Shown: positions 26,624 through 35,298 of the stretch, piece by piece | Position numbering within the stretch: position 1 is the stretch's first letter | Layout: every line of letters begins with the position of its first letter | DNA from: Streptomyces antibioticus | GTDB taxonomy: Bacteria; Actinomycetota; Actinomycetes; Streptomycetales; Streptomycetaceae | DNA length: 64,000 bases | Assembly: GCF_001514065.1 (NCBI RefSeq) | Contig: NZ_KQ948423.1 | Coordinates: 372,001-436,000 of the forward strand | Reading direction: 5' to 3' | The notes under the pieces: generated by a model | Database searches by the model: none | Told to the model about the DNA's origin: nothing | The model's input: only the letters and a program-made list of their open reading frames with translations | Made by a program: the position numbers and the translations under genes

Positions 26624-28294
26624 ATGAGCCGAATACGCTCAGTCCGCCCTGTCCGCTCCCTCCCCACCCCGAGGAGCTCCCGGCTCGCCGCGGCCGGTGT
26701 GGCCGCCACCACCACCGCTCTGCTGGCGGCCGCACTCGTCCCCAACGCCCACGCGGCCGACAGACCGACCCGGGCCACCGCGATCGACAACGCGGCCTCG
26801 GTGCTGGCCGAGCGGGCCTCCGCGTTGGGTCTGACGTCCGCGCAGAAGACCAAGGTGCGGGATGTCGTCGTCGACAAGGACGGTACCCAGCACGTCCGTT
26901 ACGACCGCACCTACCGCAACCTGCCGGTGCTGGGCGGCGACTTCGTCGTCCACCTGACGCGGGACGGGTCGTACGAAGGCGTCGACCGGGCGACGAAGAA
27001 GGCGATCTCGCTCCCCGGCACGACGCCCGCCCTCTCCGCCCCGAAGGCCGCCGACCTCGCCGCGAACGCGCTGCGCGCCGCCAACCTCGGCGAGACGCTG
27101 AAGAAGCTGACCGCGAAGCCGCAGCTGGTCGTCGACGCCCTGCACGGCACGCCCAGGCTGGCCTGGCGCACCGAGGCCGTGGCCCAGGACACGCAGGGCA
27201 ACCCGGTCGCGCGCGTGGTGCTGACCGACGCGGGGACCGGGGCGCAGATCGACGCCTGGGACTCCCTGGAGAGCGCCTCGGGCGACGGCAAGTCCCTGTA
27301 CGGCGGGACGGTGCCGTTGCAGACGACGCTGTCGGGGTCGACGTACCAGCTCAAGGACCCGACGCGCGGGAACACCTACACCGGTGACGCGGCCAACAAG
27401 ACCGACCTGTGCATCTTCGGCATCTGCATCAGCCGCGCCCCGGCGACGCTCTTCACCGACGCCGACAACCACTGGGGCACGGGGGCGACTTCGGACCGGG
27501 CGACGGCCGCGGTCGACGCGCAGTACGGCACCGACGTCACCTGGGACTACTACAAGAACGTCCACGGCCGGAACGGCATCGGCGGGGACGGCAAGGGGTC
27601 GTACAACCGCGTCCACTACGGCAACAGCTACAACAACGCCTTCTGGGACGACAGTTGCTTCTGCATGACCTACGGCGACGGTGACGGGACGCAGCTCGGT
27701 CCGCTGGTGTCGCTGGACGTGGCGGGGCACGAGATGTCGCACGGCGTGACGTCGAAGACGGCGGCGCTGACGTACTCGGGCGAGTCGGGCGGGCTCAACG
27801 AGGCGACGTCCGACATCTTCGGGACGCTGGTGGAGTTCTATGCCGCGAACTCCTCCGACCCCGGGGACTATCTGATCGGCGAGAAGATCGTCCGGTCCGG
27901 CTTCGGGCGGGACGCCCTGCGCTACATGGACAAGCCCTCGAAGGACGGCAACTCGGCCGACTGCTGGAGCTCCTCGGTCGGGAACCTCGACGTGCACTAC
28001 TCGTCCGGCGTCGCGAACCACTTCTTCTACCTGCTGTCCGAGGGCAGCGGGGCGAGGACGGTCAACGGCGTCAGCTACAACTCGCCGACCTGCAACGGCA
28101 GTTCGGTGGCGGGGATCGGACGGGACAAGGTGGGTGCCATCTGGTACCGGGCGCTGACCGTCTACATGACCTCCTCGACGAACTACGCGGCCGCCCGGAC
28201 GGCGACGCTGAACGCGGCGAAGGACCTGTACGGGGCGGGGAGCACGGAGTACAACGCGGTGGCCGCGGCGTGGAGCGCGGTGAACGTCGGCTGA
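26624..28294 (+). CDS. Secreted thermolysin-family (M4) neutral metalloprotease
   Basis: A 556-aa preproprotein; ATG 26624 follows GAGGAG. A signal peptide ends near NAHAAD (residues ~40-47). The propeptide follows (FTP/PepSY type, residues ~48-210). The mature enzyme has zinc-binding H369-E370-x2-H373 in VAGHEMSHGV and the third ligand E393 in GGLNEATSD. The catalytic His region VHYSSGVANHFFYLL follows. It hydrolyses proteins at hydrophobic residues outside the cell. A GC-rich hairpin downstream ends transcription. Confidence 0.93.
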   Translation: MSRIRSVRPVRSLPTPRSSRLAAAGVAATTTALLAAALVPNAHAADRPTRATAIDNAASVLAERASALGLTSAQKTKVRDVVVDKDGTQHVRYDRTYRNLPVLGGDFVVHLTRDGSYEGVDRATKKAISLPGTTPALSAPKAADLAANALRAANLGETLKKLTAKPQLVVDALHGTPRLAWRTEAVAQDTQGNPVARVVLTDAGTGAQIDAWDSLESASGDGKSLYGGTVPLQTTLSGSTYQLKDPTRGNTYTGDAANKTDLCIFGICISRAPATLFTDADNHWGTGATSDRATAAVDAQYGTDVTWDYYKNVHGRNGIGGDGKGSYNRVHYGNSYNNAFWDDSCFCMTYGDGDGTQLGPLVSLDVAGHEMSHGVTSKTAALTYSGESGGLNEATSDIFGTLVEFYAANSSDPGDYLIGEKIVRSGFGRDALRYMDKPSKDGNSADCWSSSVGNLDVHYSSGVANHFFYLLSEGSGARTVNGVSYNSPTCNGSSVAGIGRDKVGAIWYRALTVYMTSSTNYAAARTATLNAAKDLYGAGSTEYNAVAAAWSAVNVG

Positions 28295-28312
28295 CCGAGC
28301 GGCGGGCGTGAC

Positions 28313-28351
28313 GGTGCGGCGGTGGGGCCGGTCGGGCTCCGCCGCCGCACC
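28313..28351. terminator. Terminator between M4 protease and STAS-ANTAR genes
   Basis: A perfect 10-bp stem GGTGCGGCGG with a 19-nt loop between two convergent genes; no T tract. It can serve both strands. Confidence 0.6.
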
Positions 28352-28357
28352 GGCGTC

Positions 28358-29020
28358 TCAGGCGGTGCCCTCCGCCGGGGGCTCCTCGGCGGGCGAGGCC
28401 GCGGGCAGGGTCGCCAGGACCGCTTTGACCTGTTGCCGCACGGCCTCGGGTATCCCGCCGTTCTGGGCCGCGACGACCAGTTCGCCGGCGAGCACATGCA
28501 GCTTGGTGTTGGTGTTCTGGGAGATCCTGACCAGAACCTCCCAGGCGTCCTCGGGACTGAGCGCGAACGTCGCCATCAGGATGCCCCGCGCCTGGTCGAT
28601 GGCGGGCCGTGTCTGCATGGCGCGACGCAACTGGACGACCTCGTTGCGCAGTTCCTGCTCGTCGTGGTTCAGGGCGTGCTCCCCCGGTGTGAACAGTGGC
28701 CAGGTGCCGGTCGCGGTCAGCAGGTGCCGCACCGCGGGGCCGGCGGATCGGATGGTGAAGGTTCTGCCGCCTTTCAGCGCGTGCCGTCGGGCGGCCAGCA
28801 GGGTGTTGAGACCCGCGCAGTCGCAGAAAGCCGTACCGCTCAGGTCCAGCTCCACGCCCCGGGTGGCGCGCGCGACGGCCTTCCGCAGGGCCCGCTCCAG
28901 CGCCGGAACGGCGCTGAGGTCGAGCTCGCCGCGGATCGTCACGCGCACATGGCCGCCCGGGGACGGCGCGTGCACGGTCAGCTCCAGGACCGCCTCGTCG
29001 ACCGTCGTCGATGCGTGCAT
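28358..29020 (-). CDS. STAS-ANTAR domain protein (anti-anti-sigma/RNA-binding antiterminator type)
   Basis: A 220-aa protein. ATG 29020 follows AAGGA at 9 bp. The N-terminal STAS domain (residues ~10-105) has VRVTIRGELDLSAVPALERAL and LDLSGTAFCDCAGLNTLLAARR. The phosphorylatable Ser of anti-anti-sigma factors is replaced here by Cys-Asp-Cys. The C-terminal ANTAR domain (~125-190) has ELRNEVVQLRRAMQTRPAIDQARGILMA (read in parts), a pattern that binds RNA hairpins. It could link stress signalling to transcript antitermination. Its partner is unknown. Confidence 0.8.
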   Translation of the reverse strand: MHASTTVDEAVLELTVHAPSPGGHVRVTIRGELDLSAVPALERALRKAVARATRGVELDLSGTAFCDCAGLNTLLAARRHALKGGRTFTIRSAGPAVRHLLTATGTWPLFTPGEHALNHDEQELRNEVVQLRRAMQTRPAIDQARGILMATFALSPEDAWEVLVRISQNTNTKLHVLAGELVVAAQNGGIPEAVRQQVKAVLATLPAASPAEEPPAEGTA

Positions 29021-29148
29021 GTCCGCCGTCCTTGTCGAGTCCGCTCGCTCCGGTTCCAGCTTCCGCACCACTCCTTCACACGTCAAGAGATACCGGAAAT
29101 TTAATTCGCTCTTTTGGTTTCGCGAACCGTGGGTCATATCCTGGGCCC

Positions 29149-29472
29149 ATGGGAGAAGTGCCGGAACCACACTCGGGGTGGACCTTTCTGACCAGTCACG
29201 CCCGCGTGCTGGCCGCCATCGCCGAGGACCACACCACCCGTATCCGCGACATCGCGGCCCGCTGCCGGCTCACCGAGCGCGCCGTCCAGAAGATCATTTC
29301 GGATCTGGAGAACGACGGGTATCTGACCCACACGCGCGAGGGCAGATCGAACACGTACCGCATCCAGCCGGGGACGATCCTGCGTCATCCGGCGGAGTCG
29401 GGACTGACCGTGGCGGAACTCCTCAACCTGCTGGCCAACCACGAGGCCCGTCGGGAACCGGCCGAGGGGTGA
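29149..29472 (+). CDS. Small winged-helix transcriptional regulator (MarR/ArsR-like)
   Basis: A 107-aa protein starting at ATG 29149. A winged-helix domain fills residues ~12-75: FLTSHARVLAAIAEDHTTRIRDIAARC, then LTERAVQKIISDLENDGYL and the wing HTREGRSNTYRIQPG. No metal-binding or kinase motif is seen. Streptomyces genomes hold many such single-domain regulators. It is divergent from the STAS-ANTAR gene across about 130 bp, so it may control it. No strong ribosome site, so possibly leaderless. Confidence 0.75.
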   Translation: MGEVPEPHSGWTFLTSHARVLAAIAEDHTTRIRDIAARCRLTERAVQKIISDLENDGYLTHTREGRSNTYRIQPGTILRHPAESGLTVAELLNLLANHEARREPAEG

Positions 29473-29498
29473 GGCCGGCACCCCGGCGCCACGCCGCC

Positions 29499-29969
29499 TC
29501 ACCGTGCCCGCCGTAGCGGCCCCCAGCGTGCCGCCTGCCCGGCGATCTCGCGTTCCGCCTGCGCGATGACGTCCTCGTCGATCCAGCCGACGGGTTCCAC
29601 GTCCCGGACGAGGGGTTCGTTGTCGGGCCCGCGGCCCACCTCCCGGCCGACCAGGATCCACGGGCGTACGCCAGGCCCCTTCTCGCGCGGCAGATGGGAG
29701 TAGTCGTGCAGCCGGCGCGCCACCCACAGTTCGGTCGAACGGTCCTGCCACCAGGGCTCGACGTCGAGCGGGTTGGCGGACAGGCCCGGCATGCTCACCC
29801 CGGTGAGGTCGTCGGTGCTGGCGGCCGCCTCCCGCAGATCGGCCTCCGGCCCGCGCGACCAGCGGACGAACAGCCGCTCGTCGCGCTCCACCAGCTCGGC
29901 CAGTTCCGTCAGGCTGCGCAGGACGGGCAGCACGTCCGCGCCGGTCGTCGACTTGTCCGCGCCGGTCAT
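29499..29969 (-). CDS. Conserved hypothetical protein (DUF6098-like)
   Basis: A 156-aa soluble protein starting at ATG 29969. Features: LPVLRSLTELAELVERDERLFVRWSRGPEAD, LTGVSMPGLSANPLDVEPWW and PWILVGREVGRGPDNEPLV. I recall this pattern from streptomycete proteins labelled DUF6098; no function is known. It is convergent with the small winged-helix gene and isolated from the MFS gene by about 200 bp that show no gene. Confidence 0.6.
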   Translation of the reverse strand: MTGADKSTTGADVLPVLRSLTELAELVERDERLFVRWSRGPEADLREAAASTDDLTGVSMPGLSANPLDVEPWWQDRSTELWVARRLHDYSHLPREKGPGVRPWILVGREVGRGPDNEPLVRDVEPVGWIDEDVIAQAEREIAGQAARWGPLRRAR

Positions 29970-30118
29970 CTGCGGTCTCTCTTCCGGATACGCACGCGCG
30001 TCGGGTACCCGGAGGGACGGGGTGACGAACCCTGGCGCAACCCTGACACCCCACGGACAGCGAGGAAGGCCGGCCCCCTCCCGGGAACCGGCCCCCTCGA
30101 TCTCACCTCAGACCACTC

Positions 30119-30180
30119 ACCGCTCAGACCGCTCAGGCCGCGCGAACCGCTCAGGCCGCTCAGGCCGCTCAGGCCGCGAG
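30119..30180. repeat. Tandem 9-bp repeats at the end of the MFS gene
   Basis: The unit CCGCTCAGG recurs: two imperfect copies (30,119-30,137), then three perfect tandem copies (30,147-30,173), running into the stop codon of the MFS exporter. Repeat number may vary between strains. Confidence 0.7.
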
Positions 30181-31665
30181 CTCGGCCTCCTGCTCCTGCG
30201 CCGCGGGCACCGGCCCCTTCTTGCCGTCCCGCATGACCAGGACCGCCAGCAGCGCCGCCGCCAGGACACCGATCGCGCTGACCGTGAAGGTCGTCGACAT
30301 CGAGGAGGCGAAGGCCTCCCGGGCCGAGTGCAGCAGGCTCGCGTCACCCACGGCCGCCGCGCCGGCGATCGAGTGGCGGGCCGCCTCCGGGGCGGCGGCC
30401 GGCATCTGTGCCGTGTAGCCGCTGGAGAGGAGCGAGCCCAGGATGGCGATGCCGAGTGCCGTGCCGGCCTGCTGGATGGTGTCGTTGAGAGCCGAGCCGA
30501 CGCCCGCCTTGTCGGCCGGGATCGTGCCCATCAGGGCGCCCACCGCCGCCGGCATCGCCAGTCCCGCGCCCAGGCCGAGCAGCCCGAGGGCCACCGCCGG
30601 AACGGTGAAGCCGGATGCCGCGTCCACGGTCGCCAGCAGCGCGAAGCACGCCACCATCACCAGCATCCCCGCCAGGATCACGAACCGGTTGCCGATCCTG
30701 GCCGCCAGCTTCACGCCCAGGCCGTTGCCGGCGAGCGCGGCGATCGCGAGCGGCAGAAACGCCAGGCCCGCCTTGACCGGCGAGTAGCCGAGGACGAACT
30801 GGAGGTACTGGGTCAGGACCAGCAGCAGTCCGCCGTTGCCGATCTGGACCAGCGCCAGGGAGAGCGAACCGCCGCTGAAGTTGCGGTGCCTGAAGAGGGC
30901 CAGCGGGACCATCGGGGCCTTGGTGACGTTCTCCCAGACGACGAAGCCGGCCAGGGCGCCGAAGGCGGTCATCAGGGTGAGCGTCTGGCTGCCGCCGAGG
31001 GCGCCGTGCAGCGGCAGTTCGATGATCCACCACACCAGGGCCGTCATCCCGGCCGCCGACAGCACCGCGCCCAGCGGATCGGGCTGCTGCCACGGCGCCC
31101 TCGACTCCGGCATCAGCAGGACCCCGGCGATCAGCGCCAGCACCACGATCGGCACGTTGATGAAGAAGATCGAGTGCCAGGAGAAGTGGTCGATCAGCAC
31201 GCCGCCCAGCACCGGGCTGCCCACCAGGCCCAGCATCGACACCGAACCCCAGGCCGCCATCGCCTTGCCGCGCTCGTCCTCGTCGAAGACGGTGATGAGG
31301 ATCGAGAGCGTCGACGGCATGATCAGCGCTCCGCCCACACCCATCGCCACGCGCACCGCGATGACCTCGCCCGGGCTGGTGCACAGGGTCGCCGCCAGTG
31401 AGGCCGCGCCGAAGACCAGGAGCCCGATCAGCATGACCTTCCGGCGGCCGAAGCGGTCGCCCAGGCTGCCGGAGGTCAGCAGCAGTCCGGCGAAGACCAG
31501 GATGTAGGAGTCGAGGATCCACTGGGTGTCGCGGGCGCTCGCCCCCAGGTCCTCGGCCATCGACGGCACCGCCACGGTCAGCGCCATGCTGTCGACCGTC
31601 AGCACCAGCGTGCTCAGGCAGAGCACGATCAGAATCCACCAACGACGCGGATCACGCGGTTCCAT
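30169..31665 (-). CDS. MFS drug exporter, DHA2 (14-TM) family
   Basis: A 498-aa membrane protein. ATG 31665 is used because GAGGGG lies 11 bp upstream. There are about 14 hydrophobic segments. Motif A appears as GSLGDRFGRRK after helix 2, helix 1 carries LDSMALTVAVPSM-like DHA2 residues, and motif C appears as GSPVLGGVLID in helix 5. It is a proton-driven exporter of drugs or secondary metabolites. The divergent TetR gene and the repeats between them point to repression by that regulator. Confidence 0.9.
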   Translation of the reverse strand: MEPRDPRRWWILIVLCLSTLVLTVDSMALTVAVPSMAEDLGASARDTQWILDSYILVFAGLLLTSGSLGDRFGRRKVMLIGLLVFGAASLAATLCTSPGEVIAVRVAMGVGGALIMPSTLSILITVFDEDERGKAMAAWGSVSMLGLVGSPVLGGVLIDHFSWHSIFFINVPIVVLALIAGVLLMPESRAPWQQPDPLGAVLSAAGMTALVWWIIELPLHGALGGSQTLTLMTAFGALAGFVVWENVTKAPMVPLALFRHRNFSGGSLSLALVQIGNGGLLLVLTQYLQFVLGYSPVKAGLAFLPLAIAALAGNGLGVKLAARIGNRFVILAGMLVMVACFALLATVDAASGFTVPAVALGLLGLGAGLAMPAAVGALMGTIPADKAGVGSALNDTIQQAGTALGIAILGSLLSSGYTAQMPAAAPEAARHSIAGAAAVGDASLLHSAREAFASSMSTTFTVSAIGVLAAALLAVLVMRDGKKGPVPAAQEQEAELAA

Positions 31666-31685
31666 CGCCAACATCCCCTCACTGC

Positions 31686-31740
31686 TGCGAACACCGTTCC
31701 TTCGTTGCGAACACTGTACGCACAGCGGAACAGTGTGCGC
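31686..31740. promoter_or_regulatory. Operator region between MFS exporter and TetR regulator
   Basis: Direct repeats TGCGAACACCGT (31,686-31,697) and TGCGAACACTGT (31,706-31,717) are 20 bp apart. The second forms an inverted repeat with ACAGTGTGCGC at 31,730-31,740 (10 of 11 match GCGAACACTGT). These lie in the 140-bp divergent gap and are the likely TetR operators. Confidence 0.6.
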
Positions 31741-31805
31741 AAGCCATGAACTCTGTACGCTGGTTGCGCACGTCGTACGCACCGCAGAGAGCGCCAAGGA
31801 GCCCC

Positions 31806-32537
31806 ATGCCCCCCAAGGCCAAGCCCGCCCCCCTCCCCTCCGTCTGGGCCCGTGAGCAGCGCGCCCCCGACCAGCCCGCCCTCAGCCGGGAGGCGATCGT
31901 GCGGGAGGCGGTCGCGATGCTCGACGCCGACGGCATCGAGGCGCTGAGCATGCGCAAGCTGGGCGCCCGCCTCAACGCCGGCGCGACCTCGCTGTACCGG
32001 CACGTGGCGACCAAGGACGAGCTGATGGAGCTCGCCGTGGACGAGGTCGCCGCCGAGATCCGCGTACCGGAGCTCCAGGACGGCAAGGAGTGGCGGGCCG
32101 CCGTCACCGGGGCCGCCGCCGGTTTCCGGGCCACGGCCCTGCGGCACCCCTGGCTGTCCTCGGTCCTCGGCCAGGCGGGCCTCGCCTATCTCGGCCCGAA
32201 CCTCATGAGCTACTCCGAGCGGCTCGCCGCGCTGTTCACGGCGGCCGGCTTCCCGGAGCCGAGCCGCGCCATCGACACCGTGCTGTCGTACGTCATCGGC
32301 ATGAGCACCACGGAGGCGGCCTGGCTGACCACCGTCGCCCGGTCCGGTGAGACCGAGGCCGGCTTCATCGCGCGGCTGATGCCCGCCGCCCAGCAGGCCG
32401 CCGCCGGTCACGAGCACCTCGCCGGCTCCTACACGGACGCCGCCGCGGTCACCGACCCGGTCGCCCTGCGGGACGAGAAGTTCCGCTACGGCTTGGACGT
32501 CGTCCTGGACGGGCTTGCTCTGCGGCTGCCGAAGTGA
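31806..32537 (+). CDS. TetR/AcrR-family regulator with TetR_C (class C1) domain
   Basis: A 243-aa protein; ATG 31806 follows AAGGAG. The N-terminal helix-turn-helix (residues ~27-75) reads LSREAIVREAVAMLDADGIEALSMRKLGARL and TSLYRHVATKDELM, close to TetR itself. The C-terminal ligand-binding domain is of the TetR_C type (RHPWLSSVLGQ). It most likely represses the divergent MFS exporter, with a drug-like ligand releasing repression. Confidence 0.9.
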   Translation: MPPKAKPAPLPSVWAREQRAPDQPALSREAIVREAVAMLDADGIEALSMRKLGARLNAGATSLYRHVATKDELMELAVDEVAAEIRVPELQDGKEWRAAVTGAAAGFRATALRHPWLSSVLGQAGLAYLGPNLMSYSERLAALFTAAGFPEPSRAIDTVLSYVIGMSTTEAAWLTTVARSGETEAGFIARLMPAAQQAAAGHEHLAGSYTDAAAVTDPVALRDEKFRYGLDVVLDGLALRLPK

Positions 32538-32570
32538 CCAAGGGGGCGGTAGGGCGGCTGCGGGCCGGTG

Positions 32571-32612
32571 GGGGCTGGTCGCGCAGTTCCCCGTGCCCCT
32601 GAAGGACGGGGC
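32571..32612. repeat. Dispersed Streptomyces intergenic sequence
   Basis: The core GTCGCGCAGTTCCCCGTGCC followed by a CCCCTGAAGGACGGGG hairpin is a sequence I recall in many intergenic spots of Streptomyces genomes. It abuts the stop codon of the FMN reductase gene. Only one copy is in this window. Confidence 0.45.
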
Positions 32613-33212
32613 TTACGCCCCGTACGGGCGCCTGGCCCTTGCCTCCCTCAAGGCCCTCCCCCACCACACCAGCTGGTCCAGCATCGTCTTAGCCGCCGCG
32701 TCCGGGCCCGACGGGTCCTTCAGGCGGCCGGTGTCGTCGAAGGACGCGCCCGCGTTGTGGAAGGACACCGTGTCCCGGACCGTCACGGCGTGCAGTTCCG
32801 CGAAGACCTGCCTCAGGTGCTCGGCCGCCCGCAGACCGCCCGCGAGACCGCCGTAGGAGACGAGGGCGACCGGCTTGGCGCGCCACTCCGCGTAGTGCCA
32901 GTCGACGAGGTTCTTCAGGCCGGCCGGGAAGGAGTGGTTGTACTCGGGGGTGAGGACGACGAAGGCCTCGGCGCCCTCCAGCTTCGGGGTGACGTCGGCG
33001 AGGGCGGCGGTCGCCTCGGGGGTCGGGTTGAGGCTGGTGGGGAGGTGGACGTCGGCCACGTCGACGACCTCCGGGATCAGGTCGTCCCGGTCGCGCATCC
33101 GGCCGAGGAGCCAGTCGGCGACCACCGGGCCGAAACGGCCGTGCCGGTTGCTGCCGACGACGAGGGTGACGTGGAGCGGGGCGTCGGAGATGAATGTGTC
33201 TGTGATGGGCAT
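32613..33212 (-). CDS. NADPH-dependent FMN reductase (flavodoxin-like), SoxR-type target
   Basis: A 199-aa protein starting at ATG 33212. It has the flavodoxin-like NADPH-FMN reductase fold: a phosphate-binding loop VGSNRHGRFGPVVADW (residues ~19-34), FVVLTPEYNHSFPAGLKNLVDW (the PEYN(H)S.P motif), and YGGLAGG. It reduces FMN or quinone-like redox-cycling compounds. A SoxR-like box overlaps its promoter. From memory, SCO2478, a member of the S. coelicolor SoxR regulon, is such an enzyme in the same genomic neighbourhood. Confidence 0.9.
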   Translation of the reverse strand: MPITDTFISDAPLHVTLVVGSNRHGRFGPVVADWLLGRMRDRDDLIPEVVDVADVHLPTSLNPTPEATAALADVTPKLEGAEAFVVLTPEYNHSFPAGLKNLVDWHYAEWRAKPVALVSYGGLAGGLRAAEHLRQVFAELHAVTVRDTVSFHNAGASFDDTGRLKDPSGPDAAAKTMLDQLVWWGRALREARARRPYGA

Positions 33213-33227
33213 GCAGGACAGGCTGAT

Positions 33228-33247
33228 ACCTCAAGCTTGGTCGAGGT
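33228..33247 (-). promoter_or_regulatory. SoxR-like (MerR-type) operator
   Basis: ACCTCAAGCTTGGTCGAGGT: outer half sites ACCTC and GAGGT form a dyad just upstream of the FMN reductase start, with TTGACC on the minus strand at its upstream edge as a possible -35. This fits MerR-family operators, and SoxR boxes (CCTCAAG...CTTGAGG) in particular, with the right half imperfect. Confidence 0.55.
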
Positions 33248-33500
33248 CAAGTCGTCGCCGCGATGCGCCGCGAGAGGCGGGTCACCCGGTCGCACGCGCG
33301 CTCTGCGCCCTTCGGGTTCTCTTCCGCGACTCCCTTGCCGTACGGCGGTGACCTGCTGAAACTCCGGACAATCGCGCCCCCTTCACGCCTGCCTGACACC
33401 CATTCACCACATTTCTGACACACCCTCAGGAAGCGCGCTCGGCCCGCTGCCACTTACCTCGGAAGGGCAGGGGACACCGAATCGCTCGAAGGAGCACCCG

Positions 33501-34022
33501 ATGCGCCGTACCGCCCGTCTGCTCACCGGCACCGCGCTCGCCGCCGCGGCCGCTGGGCTGGCAACCGCGCCGGTGTACGCCGCCGGTGCCGGGACCCTGG
33601 AGGTCTACCCCTCCTCGGTGGCGCCGGGCGCTCAGGTCACGGTCAACACCGCGGCCTGCGGCGACGACGGTACGGCGGACGGCGACGCGAGCGCGGTCGG
33701 CGCCGGGCGGTTCACGCTCGCGCCGAGCACGCACGAGCAGGACGCGATCGGGCAGTTCGAGGTGCCGGAGAGCGCGCAGCCGGGGACGTACGAGATCGTC
33801 GCGACCTGCGCGGAGGGCGGGAAGCGGGTCACCGGCGACCTCGTGGTCACGATGACGTCGACGCGGCAGCAGGTGTATCCCCGAGGAAGTGTGAAGACGG
33901 GGGTCGGTGGCGCTCTGGGCCCCGACCCCGTGCAGACCGCGGCCGGCGTGGCGGCTCTCGCCGTCGCCGCCGCGGGCGGTACCTGGCTCCTGCATCGCCG
34001 GGCGAGAGGCGACGGGATCTGA
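33501..34022 (+). CDS. Secreted, C-terminally membrane-anchored protein beside sortase F
   Basis: A 173-aa protein starting at ATG 33501, with GAAGGAG before it. A signal peptide ends near VYAAG (residue ~28). The body (30-125) is an Ig-like beta domain: LEVYPSSVAPGAQVTVNTAACGDD and FEVPESAQPGTYEIVATC. A hydrophobic helix (~148-165) and an RR.RG tail follow. There is no LPXTG or LAXTG motif; VKTGVGG precedes the helix. The class F sortase gene follows on the same strand, so it is a candidate substrate or partner. Confidence 0.75.
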   Translation: MRRTARLLTGTALAAAAAGLATAPVYAAGAGTLEVYPSSVAPGAQVTVNTAACGDDGTADGDASAVGAGRFTLAPSTHEQDAIGQFEVPESAQPGTYEIVATCAEGGKRVTGDLVVTMTSTRQQVYPRGSVKTGVGGALGPDPVQTAAGVAALAVAAAGGTWLLHRRARGDGI

Positions 34023-34130
34023 CGGACACCCTCCGCTGTCCGTCCGCCGGTACCGCATGTCCCTCCCCCTCCGGGTCCGACGCCCCTCGCGGCCCGGAGG
34101 GGGGCGGGTCCACCGTCCAGGAGGCTCGTT

Positions 34131-34766
34131 GTGCGCAGCTTCAGCAGGGCCGGCCGGGCCGGCAACGTCGTCATAGCGGCCGTCACCCTGGTCGCCCTGT
34201 GCACGGGTGCGTGGCTCCTGCGCAGCGGCACCGAGACGCACGCACCGCCGCAGCCGGCCGCGTCCGAGGCCCGCGCCGGTCACACCGACCCACGCTCGGC
34301 GCCCGCGCTGCCGCCCTCCCCGCCCGACCGCATCCGCATCCCCTCGATCCGGGTCGACGCCCCCCTGACCGGCCTCGGGCTCACCCCGACCGGCAGCCTC
34401 GACGTCCCGCCGGCCGCGAAGAAGAACCTCGCCGGCTGGTACGAGGCCGGCACGACCCCCGGTGAGACCGGCACCGCGATCATCGCCGGGCACGTCGACA
34501 ACGCCGACGGTCCCGCCGTCTTCTACGACCTCGGCGCCCTGAAGAAGGGCAGCAGCATCGAGACGGAACGCCGCGACGGCACCACGGCCGTGTTCTCCGT
34601 CGACTCCGTCGAGGTCTACGACGCCGACGACTTCCCCGACGCGAAGGTGTACGGCGCGGCCCACCGCCCCGAGTTGCGGGTGATCACCTGCGGCGGCGGC
34701 TACTCACGCGCGACCGGCTACCAGGGGAACGTGGTCGTGTTCGCGCACCTCACGGGGAGACGCTGA
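34131..34766 (+). CDS. Class F sortase
   Basis: A 211-aa protein; GTG 34131 follows GGAGG. An N-terminal membrane anchor (residues ~10-30) and a Pro-rich linker lead to the sortase fold beginning [12 protein letters not shown]. The catalytic His lies in IIAGHVDN and the catalytic Cys in [10 protein letters not shown]; the final strand reads NVVVFAHL. The Arg usually found just before that strand is not obvious (YQGN here). Class F sortases are common in actinobacteria and their substrates are poorly known. The upstream secreted protein may be one. Confidence 0.88.
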   Translation: MRSFSRAGRAGNVVIAAVTLVALCTGAWLLRSGTETHAPPQPAASEARAGHTDPRSAPALPPSPPDRIRIPSIRVDAPLTGLGLTPTGSLDVPPAAKKNLAGWYEAGTTPGETGTAIIAGHVDNADGPAVFYDLGALKKGSSIETERRDGTTAVFSVDSVEVYDADDFPDAKVYGAAHRPELRVITCGGGYSRATGYQGNVVVFAHLTGRR

Positions 34767-35283
34767 CCACGGCCTTGGCGATGATGCGGGCGCACTCCAG
34801 CGACTCGGCGCGCGCGGTGTCGACCTCGACGTCGTACACCACGCCCCGGTGGACCAGTACCGCCTGCTGCTGCGCCATCCCGCGCACCCGGTCCCCGCGG
34901 GCGATCTCGCGGCCCGCGGCCACCGTCGCCTCGCAGCGGACGCCGACCCACAGGACGTCCAGGCCGTCGAGGACCCGGCGCCATCTCTTCTGTGTCGCCG
35001 CGCCGCCGAGGAACACGTCGTCGATGATCAGCCGGGCGCCGGAGTGCGCCATCGCGGCGATCCCGCGGGCCCAGGCCGCTTCCAGGGCCATGAACTCGGG
35101 GCCGACATCCACTCCTCCGTCCGGGCCGAAGTCGATGCCGACTCCCTGGCCCGGCATCGCCTCGATCAGCGAGTCGACGCCGAAGGCCAGCCACGGGTCG
35201 GGCAGTACCGCCTGAAGACACCGCGCGATCCCCGACTTGCCGGAGCTGGAGCCGCCGTTGAGCATGATCACCTGGGTCGCCAT
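34750..35283 (-). CDS. Chloramphenicol phosphotransferase-like kinase
   Basis: A 177-aa P-loop protein starting at ATG 35283. Walker A is GGSSSGKS (residues 10-17). D37 in [14 protein letters not shown] matches the catalytic Asp37 of the S. venezuelae enzyme (from memory), and [11 protein letters not shown] and [21 protein letters not shown] match its later segments. Such enzymes phosphorylate the primary alcohol of chloramphenicol and confer resistance. Related family members may act on other alcohols. Its last 17 bp overlap the convergent sortase gene. Confidence 0.85.
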   Translation of the reverse strand: MATQVIMLNGGSSSGKSGIARCLQAVLPDPWLAFGVDSLIEAMPGQGVGIDFGPDGGVDVGPEFMALEAAWARGIAAMAHSGARLIIDDVFLGGAATQKRWRRVLDGLDVLWVGVRCEATVAAGREIARGDRVRGMAQQQAVLVHRGVVYDVEVDTARAESLECARIIAKAVVSVSP

Positions 35284-35298
35284 GCGATCACCGTAACG

